A stretch of DNA of 64,000 nt from Flaviaesturariibacter aridisoli (GCF_004343705.1 NZ_SKFH01000001.1:1-64000); one strand, 5' to 3'; counted from the first letter of the stretch, positions 52,056-60,441 are shown. Notes: generated from the letters alone by a model not told the origin. Translations and numbers: made by a program.

Positions 52056-52433
52056 AAAGAGGTTGTAGGAATCCCGGGGCTGCGGAGTTGTTTGAAAGAG
52101 CAGTGAAAGGGGTGCTTTGGGAGGTTGCAATGGTTTAGGAAGGATGCGGTGGATTCGGTAAGACTAATTTAAGCCGGCACCTTGAATAAAGAAAAAAATG
52201 TTTCCAGTTTTATGGACTTAGTGGCAACAATTGCAGTGGCAATGCGCTCTGCGTGAAAAAAGAGATCCTGATTCAGCCCAGGCCCATCTATTTCCGAAAC
52301 CTTGGTTGCAGAAATGCAAACGGGATTTAAAAATAGAAGGAGTACGTCCTGTTCGCTGTTTTGCCTCCACGGGCCGTGCTGATGGTCCGTTTCCTGGCCC
52401 TGTCCGTGCTTACTGTCCTTGCAGGCAGGGCGG

Positions 52434-52441
52434 TACCTTTG
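52434..52441 (+). promoter_or_regulatory. -7 box (TACCTTTG) of the PAS gene
   Basis: An exact TAnnTTTG match ending 3 nt before the ATG at 52445. Confidence 0.5.
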
Positions 52442-52444
52442 TAT

Positions 52445-52831
52445 ATGGAAAAAAAGGAACTGCTTGAGCTCCTGCATCAGCGAATGATTGAAGAGGTGCA
52501 GGACTATGCCATTATTTTAATGGATATCGACGGAACCATTCTCACCTGGAATAAGGGGGCAGAACTCATTAAGGGGTACCGGGCAGAACAAATCATTGGT
52601 CAGAATTTCCGGCTTTTTTACCTGCCCCAACACCGCGAGCAGCAACTCCCGGAGCAACTGCTGCAACAGGCCGTCCGCGAAGGCCGCCTGCGGCATATCG
52701 GCCAGCGGGTGCGCAAAAACGGCACCACGTTCTGGGGCAGCGTGCTGATCACGGCTTTGCACGACGACGAGAACAGGGTTGTGGGATTCACGAAGCTGAC
52801 CAGAGAGCTACGCGACAACGAAATCGCCTGA
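52445..52831 (+). CDS. Stand-alone PAS domain protein
   Basis: A 128-residue protein that is essentially one PAS domain: AIILMDIDGTILTWNKGAELIKGYRAEQIIGQNF, the linker helix, then RHIGQRVRKNGTTFWGSVLITALHDDENRVVGFTKLTREL. The RVRKNGTxFWxxV and VVGFTKLTRDL-type ending is typical of PAS domains attached to histidine kinases. Here no kinase follows, so it may be a remnant or a small sensor working in trans. If the -7 box is used, a second ATG at 52484 is also possible. Confidence 0.85.
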   Translation: MEKKELLELLHQRMIEEVQDYAIILMDIDGTILTWNKGAELIKGYRAEQIIGQNFRLFYLPQHREQQLPEQLLQQAVREGRLRHIGQRVRKNGTTFWGSVLITALHDDENRVVGFTKLTRELRDNEIA

Positions 52832-52942
52832 GAGGCGACAGCGCGACCGTTGATTTCGATTGGTCAATGGGTGGGTTATCACTAATCCCAACCCCGTTTT
52901 TATCTGGTACGATCATTGAAACTGTTTCTGGAAAACACAGAT

Positions 52943-53137
52943 ATGAAAACAGCCGTAACAATCCTGCTGACCGGTGCTGCCGTTGCCGGCCTCGTTTATT
53001 ATTTCCGCGATAAAGAACCTGTGCGTAAGGTGCTCGACCGCAGCAACGACCTGCTGGCGAATGCTTCCGACCTCGTGAAGGAGCAATACGGAAAGCTGGC
53101 CAAGAAAGGCCAGGACAACGTAGCCGAAATGGCGTAA
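52943..53137 (+). CDS. Small YtxH-like membrane-anchored protein
   Basis: A 64-residue protein with one N-terminal membrane helix (MKTAVTILLTGAAVAGLVYYF) and a charged helical tail (RKVLDRSNDLLANASDLVKEQYGKLAKKGQ), the general form of YtxH-type stress proteins. Homology is suggested by form only. It is followed by a terminator. Confidence 0.7.
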   Translation: MKTAVTILLTGAAVAGLVYYFRDKEPVRKVLDRSNDLLANASDLVKEQYGKLAKKGQDNVAEMA

Positions 53138-53160
53138 GGCCGTCACCGACCAATGCATGA

Positions 53161-53187
53161 GGCCACCCGGAAGGGTGGCTTTTTTAT
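53161..53187. terminator. Rho-independent terminator
   Basis: GCCACCC-GGAA-GGGTGGC followed by TTTTTT. Confidence 0.9.
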
Positions 53188-53206
53188 TAAGCATCCGCTT
53201 CGATTT

Positions 53207-53659
53207 TTACTCCACGATCTCGTCTACGGTCAGGCTGCGGAGCAGTGATGCTTTATCGGGCTCGAGAAAGCTGCCGATGCTGTTGTTGGTAAGGATAGCG
53301 CGTATGTGTTCCTGCACCTGACTGAAGTGCGGATGCAGCGGGCAGGGCTGTTTGCTGTCGCAGGAGCGCAGGCGGAGCACGCAGGTATGAAAGATCGCGA
53401 GCCCGTCGGTGGCCGCCAGCAGCTCAATGAGCGGCCTCTCCAGCACGGAGGGCGGCACCGAAAAGCCGCCGCGCTGCCCTTTGGAGGAATGAAGAAAGCC
53501 TTGCCGGCTCAGGGTTTTAAGCACTTTGCCCAAAAAATGTCGCGGTACGCCCAGCTCCGCCGCGAGGCTGTCGGTCTGTACGAACGCCTGCTGCTCCCTG
53601 CAGGCGGCGATGTACAAAATTCCCCGCAACGCATACCCGAACGACTTCGAAAAAAACAT
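53207..53659 (-). CDS. Rrf2-family (NsrR/IscR-like) Fe-S regulator
   Basis: A 150-residue Rrf2 winged-helix regulator. The start FFSKSFGYALRGILYIA, the recognition region SLAAELGVPRHFLGKVLKTLSRQGFLHSSKGQRGGF and three cysteines C93, C100 and C106 (spacing 6 and 5) match the cluster-binding pattern of NsrR and IscR. It is divergent from nosZ and is the obvious candidate to sense NO or Fe-S status and control the cluster. The exact class (NsrR or another) cannot be decided from the spacing alone. Confidence 0.88.
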   Translation of the reverse strand: MFFSKSFGYALRGILYIAACREQQAFVQTDSLAAELGVPRHFLGKVLKTLSRQGFLHSSKGQRGGFSVPPSVLERPLIELLAATDGLAIFHTCVLRLRSCDSKQPCPLHPHFSQVQEHIRAILTNNSIGSFLEPDKASLLRSLTVDEIVE

Positions 53660-53681
53660 AGGGTGGCTTTCTTTTTCCCTG

Positions 53682-53689
53682 CAAAAATA
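53682..53689 (-). promoter_or_regulatory. -7 box of the Rrf2 gene
   Basis: TATTTTTG on the minus strand, an exact TAnnTTTG match 22 nt before the ATG. Confidence 0.6.
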
Positions 53690-53704
53690 GCCCCCGTATT
53701 AAAG

Positions 53705-53718
53705 AGACAAGGCTGTCT
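53705..53718. promoter_or_regulatory. Candidate operator AGACA-N4-TGTCT
   Basis: A perfect 5-bp palindrome with a 4-bp spacer, lying about 16 bp upstream of the Rrf2 -7 box. Its GGCTGTCT half is repeated as the inverted AGACAGCC near 53810-53817 in the nosZ leader. Confidence 0.4.
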
Positions 53719-53738
53719 GATTTCAATCATCTTTCGCT

Positions 53739-53752
53739 TTGACGCCGCTCAA
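53739..53752. promoter_or_regulatory. CRP/FNR-type site TTGA-N6-TCAA
   Basis: A perfect TTGA-CGCCGC-TCAA palindrome, the core consensus of CRP/FNR family sites (FNR, DNR). Its centre, 53745.5, is about 41.5 bases before the transcription start predicted from the nosZ -7 box, the classic class II activator position. Confidence 0.55.
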
Positions 53753-53774
53753 CCGCCGCCGCGGGCGGCACAGA

Positions 53775-53782
53775 TAGCTTTG
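53775..53782 (+). promoter_or_regulatory. -7 box (TAGCTTTG) of nosZ
   Basis: An exact TAnnTTTG match. The inferred start is near 53787, giving a leader of about 64 nt. No -33 TTTG is seen at the normal spacing, which fits a promoter dependent on an activator. Confidence 0.6.
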
Positions 53783-53801
53783 TTGCGAAACAAACCAAAA
53801 C

Positions 53802-53829
53802 GTCTGAAAAGACAGCCTCTCCGGTCTTT
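53802..53829. promoter_or_regulatory. Palindromes in the nosZ leader (GTCT-N4-AGAC; AAAGAC-N10-GTCTTT)
   Basis: Two overlapping inverted repeats share AAGAC words with the operator-like palindrome at 53705. They lie downstream of the inferred nosZ start, where a bound repressor could block transcription. Confidence 0.35.
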
Positions 53830-53850
53830 CTCACCATCAAACAACACGTT

Positions 53851-55848
53851 ATGTTTTCCCGATCTATTTTAACCCAAGTTGGCGTCGCCGCCGTAGCGGT
53901 GGCCACGCTGGTTGGCTGCAAGCCCAAAGGCACGGCGGCTGCCGTAACGGGCGACGCGGCCTCCAAAGTGTACGTGGCGCCCGGCAAATACGATGAGTTT
54001 TACAGCATCGTATCGGGCGGCTTCAACGGCCAGATGTCGGTATACGGCATCCCTTCCGGTCGCCTCTTCCGCATCATCCCGGTATTCTCGCAATTTCCCG
54101 AAAACGGCTGGGGCTTCAGCGAAGAGACGAAGCCGATGCTCACTACCTCGCACGGCTTTGTGCCCTGGGACGACCTGCACCACATCGCCCTGTCTACCAC
54201 GGCCGGCGTGCACGACGGCCGCTGGGCCTTCGGCAATGCCAACAATACGCCGCGCATCGCCCGCATCAACCTTTCCACCTTCCGCACCGAGGAGATCCTC
54301 GAGATCCCCAACAGCGCCGGCAACCACTCCTCGCCGTTCATCACCGAGAACACCGAGTACGTGATCGCGGGTACCCGCTTTTCGGTGCCCCTCGACAACC
54401 AGAACGGCGACGTGCCGATCAGCACCTACAAACAGAATTTCAAGGGCACCGTCTCCTTTATTAAAGTGGATACAAGCGGGCATATGAACATCGCCTTCCA
54501 GCTGCGCCTGCCGGGCATCAACTTCGACCTGGCCCGCGCCGGTAAAGGCAAGTCGCACGGCTGGTTCTTCTTCTCCTGCTACAATTCCGAGAAGGCCAAC
54601 ACGCTGCTGGAAGTGAACGCGTCGGCCAAAGACAAAGACTTCATCATGGCCGTGAACTGGAAAAAGGCCGAAGAGTATGCCCGCAGCGGCAAAGGCGTGA
54701 AAGAAGCCGTTCGCTACGCGCACAATACCTATAGCGACAAAACGCACAACGCCACTTCCACCATGGAAAACTCCGTGCTGGTGCTCGATCCGAAAGATTG
54801 CCCCGACATGGTGTATTTCATCCCCTGCCCGAAATCGCCGCACGGCTGCGATGTAAGCCCCGACGGCGAAAGCATCGTAGGCTCGGGCAAGCTGGCCGCG
54901 GTGATCCCGGTTTTTTCGTTCGACAAGATCCAGAACGCGATCGCGCAAAAGCAGTTTGACGGCAACTACGACGGCATCCCCGTGATCAAGTATGAAGCTG
55001 CCCTTCGCGGCGAGGTGCAGAAGCCGGGCCTCGGACCCCTGCACACCGAGTTCGACGACAAGGGCAATGCCTACACTTCGTTCTTCGTATCGTCGGAGAT
55101 CGTGAAGTGGAGCGTGAAAGACCTGAAGGTGCTCGACCGCGTGCCGACCTACTATTCGATCGGTCACCTGTCGGTGCCCGGCGGCCCGACGGCGAAGCCC
55201 TGGGGTAAGTATGTGATCGCGTACAACAAGATCACCAAGGACCGCTACCTGCCCACGGGTCCCGAGCTGACCCAGAGCGCGCAGTTGTATTCCATCGAGG
55301 GCGACAAGATGAAGCTGCTGCTCGACTTCCCCACCGTGGGTGAGCCGCACTACGCCGAAGCGATCCCGGCCGAGCTCCTCAACAAGAAAAGCCAGAAGAT
55401 CTTCCGCATCGAAGAAAACGGCAGCCCCTACGCGGCTAAAGGCGACGCCAATGCCAAGGTGGAACGTAAGGGCAACGAAGTGCACGTGTATATGACCGCC
55501 ATCCGCTCGCACTTTACACCCGACAACATCGAAGGCGTGAAGATGGGCGATGTGGTGTACTTCCACGTTACCAACCTGGAGCAGGATTGGGACGTTCCGC
55601 ACGGCTTCGCGGTGAAGGGCGCCAACAACGCCGAGATCCTTGTGATGCCTGGTGAAACCCAAACCCTGAAGTGGACCCCCGAGCGGGTAGGCATCTTCCC
55701 GATCTACTGCACCGACTTCTGCTCGGCACTGCACCAGGAAATGCAAGGCTACGTAAGGGTATCGCCAACCGGGTCTAACGTGCCGATCTCGTTCAGCACC
55801 GGTAAAACAAGCCCCGAGCCGGCACCTGTGGCCAGCCTCGAAAAATGA
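53851..55848 (+). CDS. nosZ: Nitrous-oxide reductase, clade II (Sec-type)
   Basis: A 665-residue copper enzyme reducing N2O to N2 in the periplasm. The N-terminus is a short Sec-type signal with a lipobox-like LVGC (C23) and no twin-arginine motif, the mark of clade II NosZ. The propeller domain has PWDDLHHIALS, HDGRWAFGNANNTPRIARI, GNHSSPFITENTEYV and KSPHGCDVSPDGE, which supply CuZ histidines. The C-terminal cupredoxin domain has the CuA motif C620-x3-C624-x3-H628-x2-M631 (YCTDFCSALHQEM) and WDVPHGF. All key ligands appear intact. First gene of the cluster, divergent from the Rrf2 regulator. Confidence 0.97.
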   Translation: MFSRSILTQVGVAAVAVATLVGCKPKGTAAAVTGDAASKVYVAPGKYDEFYSIVSGGFNGQMSVYGIPSGRLFRIIPVFSQFPENGWGFSEETKPMLTTSHGFVPWDDLHHIALSTTAGVHDGRWAFGNANNTPRIARINLSTFRTEEILEIPNSAGNHSSPFITENTEYVIAGTRFSVPLDNQNGDVPISTYKQNFKGTVSFIKVDTSGHMNIAFQLRLPGINFDLARAGKGKSHGWFFFSCYNSEKANTLLEVNASAKDKDFIMAVNWKKAEEYARSGKGVKEAVRYAHNTYSDKTHNATSTMENSVLVLDPKDCPDMVYFIPCPKSPHGCDVSPDGESIVGSGKLAAVIPVFSFDKIQNAIAQKQFDGNYDGIPVIKYEAALRGEVQKPGLGPLHTEFDDKGNAYTSFFVSSEIVKWSVKDLKVLDRVPTYYSIGHLSVPGGPTAKPWGKYVIAYNKITKDRYLPTGPELTQSAQLYSIEGDKMKLLLDFPTVGEPHYAEAIPAELLNKKSQKIFRIEENGSPYAAKGDANAKVERKGNEVHVYMTAIRSHFTPDNIEGVKMGDVVYFHVTNLEQDWDVPHGFAVKGANNAEILVMPGETQTLKWTPERVGIFPIYCTDFCSALHQEMQGYVRVSPTGSNVPISFSTGKTSPEPAPVASLEK

Positions 55849-55859
55849 ATCAACCGGAT

Positions 55860-55893
55860 GGGCCGGCCCGCGCTGGCGGTGCCGGCCCTTTCT
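55860..55893 (+). terminator. GC hairpin after nosZ (attenuator-like)
   Basis: GGGCCGGC pairs with GCCGGCCC, then TTTCTC. The weak T-tract suggests partial termination or 3' stabilisation of nosZ mRNA. Confidence 0.5.
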
Positions 55894-55908
55894 CTAAAAC
55901 CCACTGAT

Positions 55909-56469
55909 ATGAAAAAACGTTTCTTCTTTGCCACGGCCACCGTACTGGCCCTTGGCATGATCTCCTGCCAGAGCGCCGAAGCACCCAAAGTGGCCGATGC
56001 CACCGAAGCGACCGCAACCGCCGGCCAGTCGGCGGTACAGGATGATGATTCGCAGAAAGACGTGGTGAAAGTAGCCGCCAGCTCGAAAGACCACAGCACG
56101 CTCGTTGCCGCCGTCAAAGCGGGCGAGCTGGTGGATGCGCTTTCGAATGCCGGACCGTTTACTGTGTTCGCGCCCACCAATGCCGCCTTCGACAAGCTGC
56201 CGAAGGGCACGGTGGAAGACCTGCTGAGGCCCGAGAACAAGGCGAAGCTGCAGGACATCCTGCAATACCACGTGTATGTGGGCAGCCTCAAAACCGACCT
56301 GATGCAGGACGGGCAAACGCTCAACCAGGTGAACGGCGGCAATATCAGCATCACGAAGAAAGACGGCAAGGTGCTGATCAACAACAGCGCGGTGATCATC
56401 GCATCGATACCGGCCTCCAACGGCATCATCCACGTCATCGACGCGGTACTGCTGCCGCCTTCTAAATAA
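55909..56469 (+). CDS. Fasciclin-domain lipoprotein in the nos cluster
   Basis: A 186-residue lipoprotein (lipobox GMISC, C20). An Ala/Thr-rich linker leads to one FAS1 domain (about 60-186) with the H1 motif GPFTVFAPTNAAFDKLP, the YH motif YHVYVGSL and the H2-like end ASNGIIHVIDAVLLPP. FAS1 domains mediate protein or surface contact. Its place between nosZ and nosL suggests a periplasmic helper for NosZ, but that is inferred from position only. Confidence 0.92.
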   Translation: MKKRFFFATATVLALGMISCQSAEAPKVADATEATATAGQSAVQDDDSQKDVVKVAASSKDHSTLVAAVKAGELVDALSNAGPFTVFAPTNAAFDKLPKGTVEDLLRPENKAKLQDILQYHVYVGSLKTDLMQDGQTLNQVNGGNISITKKDGKVLINNSAVIIASIPASNGIIHVIDAVLLPPSK

Positions 56470-56580
56470 AGAAAAGCTGCGCTTGCTCAGGCCGGGAACG
56501 CCGAAAGATCAGTTCGCGCCCGCAGCGTGCTCAGTCCATTTGCAGCTCTTTTTGGTTCTTTTTGCTTATGTGGTTCCGAA

Positions 56581-56604
56581 GCGGCCCGCGTTCGTGCGGG
56601 CCGC
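56581..56604. repeat. GC hairpin before the nosL fusion gene
   Basis: GCGGCCCGC pairs perfectly with GCGGGCCGC around GTTCGT. No T-run, so probably an mRNA processing or stability element. Confidence 0.6.
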
Positions 56605-56628
56605 CCCCCGGGATCGAAAATTCAAGTT

Positions 56629-57654
56629 ATGCAACCCAAGATGCGCCCCCTTTCCCGGATCCTGATCGCGCTGGCAGCGCTTTCCCTCGGCCTGACCTTC
56701 GTGCTGCCGGTATGGTTCATTTTCCTGATGGCGCCGCAATACCCCGAAGGACTTACGATGTACATCTGGCTCGACCGCCTGAGCGGGCAGGTAGACATCA
56801 TCAACGGACTCAACCACTACATCGGGATGAAGCACATCAATGAAAAGATGTTTCCCGAATTTCATTACCTCGGCACCATCGTGGGCGTGTTCATCGCGCT
56901 CGGCCTACTGGTAGCCGCGAGCGGGCGCCGCAAGCACCTGTTTGCCTACCTGCTGCTGCTGCTCGCCGCCGCCGGTACCGCGATGTACGACTTCTACCAG
57001 TGGGGCTACGACTACGGGCACCACCTCGATCCGCACGCCGCCATCCAGGTGCCGGGGCTGTTTTACCAGCCGCCGCTCCTGGGCCACAAGCAACTGCTCA
57101 ACTTCGATGCCTATTCCTACCCCGATACCGGTGGCTGGATCGTTATTGGCGCTGGTCTCCTGTGCTTCGCCGTATGGGGCTGGGAGCGCTTCCTGCGCCG
57201 GGGGGTGCGGCCGCAGGCAGCGGTACGGTTGCCACAGCCGGGGGCACTGGCCGCCTGCGTACTTGTAGCTGCCGCGCTGAGCGCCTGCAGCAGCGGACCG
57301 AAGCCGTTTGTGGCCGGCCGAGATGCCTGCGACGATTGCCGGATGACGATCGTGGATACGCACTATGGTGCGGAGCTCATCACCCGCAAGGGCCGCCTCT
57401 ACAAGTTCGACGACCTGCACTGCCTCGCCCGCTTCCGTAAATCGAACCCCGATGCCGCAAAGGACGCGCAGCTCTATTTCGCCGATTATACCAGCGGCAA
57501 CCTGCTGCCGGCGGCCGCGGCCTGGAGCCTGACCGACTCTTTTTATAAAACACCCATGAACAGCCACAGCGTTTCCTTCGCCAGCCGCGCCGCTGCCCTC
57601 GCCGAAGGAAAAGGCACACCGACACAAGGCGCGGAGCTGCTCGGCAAACTGTAA
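56629..57654 (+). CDS. nosL: Membrane protein (NosB-like?) fused to NosL copper chaperone
   Basis: A 341-residue fusion. Residues 1-200 are a membrane protein with helices at about 10-34, 82-98, 103-121 and 168-186, and conserved-looking stretches (APQYPEGLTMYIWL, LNHYIGMKHI, YDFYQWGYDYGHHLDP). This may correspond to the extra membrane protein NosB of clade II clusters. After a helix at 205-219 comes LSAC (C220), exactly where a separate NosL would have its lipobox. It continues into a full NosL domain with C234-x2-C237-R-M239 and the later MNSHSVSFAS motif, which deliver Cu(I) to NosZ. The ATG at 56629 begins the first helix. Confidence 0.88.
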   Translation: MQPKMRPLSRILIALAALSLGLTFVLPVWFIFLMAPQYPEGLTMYIWLDRLSGQVDIINGLNHYIGMKHINEKMFPEFHYLGTIVGVFIALGLLVAASGRRKHLFAYLLLLLAAAGTAMYDFYQWGYDYGHHLDPHAAIQVPGLFYQPPLLGHKQLLNFDAYSYPDTGGWIVIGAGLLCFAVWGWERFLRRGVRPQAAVRLPQPGALAACVLVAAALSACSSGPKPFVAGRDACDDCRMTIVDTHYGAELITRKGRLYKFDDLHCLARFRKSNPDAAKDAQLYFADYTSGNLLPAAAAWSLTDSFYKTPMNSHSVSFASRAAALAEGKGTPTQGAELLGKL

Positions 57655-57657
57655 GTT

Positions 57658-58899
57658 ATGCGTCTCCTGACCCTGCTTGTATTTCTACTGTCGGCCGCCA
57701 TCGCGCGCGCCCGCACTATCGAGGTGGGTCCGGGCCTCCCTGTGCGCACACTGCGCGAAGGCATCGCCCTTGCCCGCAACGGCGACACGGTGCGCCTGCA
57801 CGCCGGCACCTACCGCGAAGGGAATATCGTGCTGCGCAAATCCATTACCCTGCTGGGTGTGGGCGGGCCGCTGCTGGACGGCGAAGGCCGCTTCGAGCAA
57901 CTGACACTGTCGGGCGCTTTTATCCGCGTGCAGGGCCTTCGCTTTACCGGCACCGGCTTTTCGAGCCTGAACGACAATGCGGCGATCAGCGTCATCGACG
58001 CCCACGACGTGGTGCTGGCCGGCAACGAGATCCGCAATGCCTTCTTCGCCATCCACGTGGCCAACGCACGCAACTGCATTATCGCCGGCAACCGCATCGC
58101 TGGCATCGCCCGCACGGAGCAAACATCCGGCAACGGCATCCACCTCTGGAAGTGCGACCGCATGCAGGTGTTGAGCAATGATGTGCAGGGCCATCGCGAC
58201 GGGATATACTTCGAGTTCGTAACCAATTCGGCTATCCGCAGCAACGTCAGCCACCACAACATCCGCTACGGGCTGCACTTCATGTTTTCCAACAACGACA
58301 GCTACGTGGGCAACACCTTCTCCGCCAACGGCGCGGGCGTGGCGGTGATGTATTCGCACCACGTGCGTATGGAGCGGAACGTATTCCAGCGCAACTGGGG
58401 CGCCAATGCCTACGGACTGCTGCTGAAGGAGATCTCCGACGCGCAGATCGGCGGAAACCGCTTCGAAGCGAACACGGCCGGCATCCTGATGGAAAGCACC
58501 AACCGCATCGATGTGGTGGCCAACATCTTCCGGGCCAACGGCTGGGGCCTGCGCATCTCGGCATCGTGCAACGACAATACCGTGCGGCAGAACAACTTTC
58601 TGGGCAACACGTTCGATGTGGCCACCAACGGCGAACTGATGCTGAACCGCTTTTACAACAACTACTGGGACAAATACGACGGCTATGACCTCAACCGCGA
58701 CGGCACCGGCGACGTGCCCTACCACCCGGTGAGCCTTTACTCGATGATCATCGAACGCAACCCGCAGTCGGTGATCCTGCTCCGCAGCTTCATGGTGACG
58801 CTGCTCGACAAAGCGGAGAAAGCCATGCCCAGTCTCACGCCGAACGGGATGGCCGACAGCACCCCGCTCATGAAACCGTACCACAATGATCCACATTAA
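57658..58899 (+). CDS. nosD: NosD periplasmic copper-site maturation protein
   Basis: A 413-residue periplasmic protein with signal peptide (1-18, ending ARA) and a right-handed beta-helix built of CASH/NosD repeats: VLAGNEIRNAFFAIHVANARNCIIAGN, YGLHFMFSNNDSYVGNTFSANGAGVAVMYSHHV, GILMESTNRIDVVANIFRANGWGLRI. The typical C-terminal NNYWDKYDGYDLNRDGTGDVPY is present. NosD works with NosF and NosY to build the CuZ centre. It is 3 bases after nosL and overlaps nosF by 14. Confidence 0.95.
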   Translation: MRLLTLLVFLLSAAIARARTIEVGPGLPVRTLREGIALARNGDTVRLHAGTYREGNIVLRKSITLLGVGGPLLDGEGRFEQLTLSGAFIRVQGLRFTGTGFSSLNDNAAISVIDAHDVVLAGNEIRNAFFAIHVANARNCIIAGNRIAGIARTEQTSGNGIHLWKCDRMQVLSNDVQGHRDGIYFEFVTNSAIRSNVSHHNIRYGLHFMFSNNDSYVGNTFSANGAGVAVMYSHHVRMERNVFQRNWGANAYGLLLKEISDAQIGGNRFEANTAGILMESTNRIDVVANIFRANGWGLRISASCNDNTVRQNNFLGNTFDVATNGELMLNRFYNNYWDKYDGYDLNRDGTGDVPYHPVSLYSMIIERNPQSVILLRSFMVTLLDKAEKAMPSLTPNGMADSTPLMKPYHNDPH

Positions 58900-59641
58900 C
58901 AACATCAGCAAGCGCTTTCGCAAGCTTGTTGCTCTCGACGCCATCAGCACCGCCTTTGCCGCCGGCCGGGTGGTAGCGCTCGTGGGCCCCAACGGCTCGG
59001 GCAAGACTACCCTGATCAAAACGATTCTCGGGCTCGTGCGCCCGGACAGCGGCGTGGTGACGTTCGACGGGCAACCGGTGGCCGGCGACAGCGCCTACCG
59101 GAGCCGCATCGGCTACATGCCGCAGATCGGCCGCTACCCCGACAACATGACCATCGGCCAGCTGTTTCGCATGATCCGCGACCTGCGCGGAAGCGAAGCG
59201 CGCATCGACGAAGAGCTGTATTACCAGTATAAGCTCGACACCCTGTGCGACAAGCCGATGCGCGGACTTTCGGGTGGCACGCGCCAGAAGGTGAGCGCGG
59301 CGCTCGCCTTTCTCTTCGATCCACCGGTGCTCATCCTCGACGAGCCCACCGCCGGCCTCGACCCGCTGGCGAGTGAAGTGCTGAAGAAAAAGATCCTGCG
59401 CGAAAAAGCGAAGGGCAAACTGATCCTGATCACGTCGCACGTGCTCTCCGACCTGGAGGAAGTAACTACCGACGTGCTCTTTCTGCAGGACGGCCGCATC
59501 CTGTTCCAGGAAACCGTGGGTGCCCTGCAGCGCCTGACCGGCGAGCTGCGCCTGGGCAAAGCCGTGGCCCACCTGATGCAGCACGGACTGCAGGGGGCCA
59601 GCCACGAATTTCTTTACGTCAAAATTTCGAACGGATCATGA
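58886..59641 (+). CDS. nosF: NosF ABC transporter ATPase
   Basis: A 251-residue ATPase with Walker A GPNGSGKTT (34-42), signature LSGGTRQKV (G-T in place of G-Q, usual for NosF), Walker B VLILDEPTAGLDP and the H-loop ITSHV. With NosY it forms the ATP-driven complex that acts on NosD. It overlaps both neighbours, indicating coupled translation. Confidence 0.95.
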   Translation: MIHINNISKRFRKLVALDAISTAFAAGRVVALVGPNGSGKTTLIKTILGLVRPDSGVVTFDGQPVAGDSAYRSRIGYMPQIGRYPDNMTIGQLFRMIRDLRGSEARIDEELYYQYKLDTLCDKPMRGLSGGTRQKVSAALAFLFDPPVLILDEPTAGLDPLASEVLKKKILREKAKGKLILITSHVLSDLEEVTTDVLFLQDGRILFQETVGALQRLTGELRLGKAVAHLMQHGLQGASHEFLYVKISNGS

Positions 59642-60405
59642 TGAAGATATCCCGCTATGTGTTGTACGACATCCTGCGCAACAAGGTGGTGCTGGCCTAT
59701 ACGGCCTTCCTGCTACTGGTGTCGCTTAGCCTGTTCCAGCTCGAGGAAGATTCCTCCAAAGCGGTGCTCAGCCTGCTGAACATCATCCTGATCGTGGTGC
59801 CGCTGGTGAGCATGGTCTTCGCTACCATACACTGGTACAACTCCTACGAGTTTCTCGAGTTGCTGCTGACGCAGCCCCTGAGTCGCGGCAAAGTGTTTCT
59901 GTCGGAATGGGCGGGGATCTCGTCGTCGCTGCTGGTAGCTTTCCTCGTAGGCGTGGGCATCCCGGTACTTATTTACAACGGCAACGCCACGGGGCTGTCG
60001 CTGCTGCTGGTCGGCAGCCTGCTCACACTGGTGTTTACCTCGCTGGCCTTTCTCGCCTCGGCGCGCAGCCGCGACAAGGCCCGTGGCATCGGCGCTGCGT
60101 TGCTCATCTGGTTTTATTGTGCGCTGATCTACGACGGCCTGTTGCTGCTGTTGCTTTTCGCCTTCGCCGACTACCCGATGGAGACGCCGACGCTCGTGCT
60201 TTCCTGCCTCAATCCCGTGGACCTGGGGCGGATCTATATCATGCTCCACCTCGACGTGAGCGCTCTTATGGGCTATACCGGCGCGCTGTACAAAGACTTT
60301 CTCGGAACCGCCGCCGGCACGGTGCTCACACTCGGTGTGCTGGTGCTTTGGGTGCTGCTCCCGCTGTACTGGGCGTTGCGCATCTTCAGGAAAAAAGACC
60401 TCTGA
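59638..60405 (+). CDS. nosY: NosY ABC transporter permease
   Basis: A 255-residue inner-membrane protein with six hydrophobic helices. It opens with ISRYVLYDILRNKVVLAYTAFLLLVS, has the NSYEFLELLLTQPLSRGKVFLSEW motif typical of ABC-2/NosY permeases, and LNPVDLGRIYIML. The start overlaps the nosF stop by 4 bases. Confidence 0.94.
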   Translation: MMKISRYVLYDILRNKVVLAYTAFLLLVSLSLFQLEEDSSKAVLSLLNIILIVVPLVSMVFATIHWYNSYEFLELLLTQPLSRGKVFLSEWAGISSSLLVAFLVGVGIPVLIYNGNATGLSLLLVGSLLTLVFTSLAFLASARSRDKARGIGAALLIWFYCALIYDGLLLLLLFAFADYPMETPTLVLSCLNPVDLGRIYIMLHLDVSALMGYTGALYKDFLGTAAGTVLTLGVLVLWVLLPLYWALRIFRKKDL

Positions 60406-60441
60406 CGCAGACAAAACACATCACATGTTGAATCGGGATTT

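Noticed and set aside
52169-52477. 102-codon minus-strand frame before the PAS gene
   Set aside because: It overlaps the PAS promoter and start, has no motif, and its composition is not convincing.
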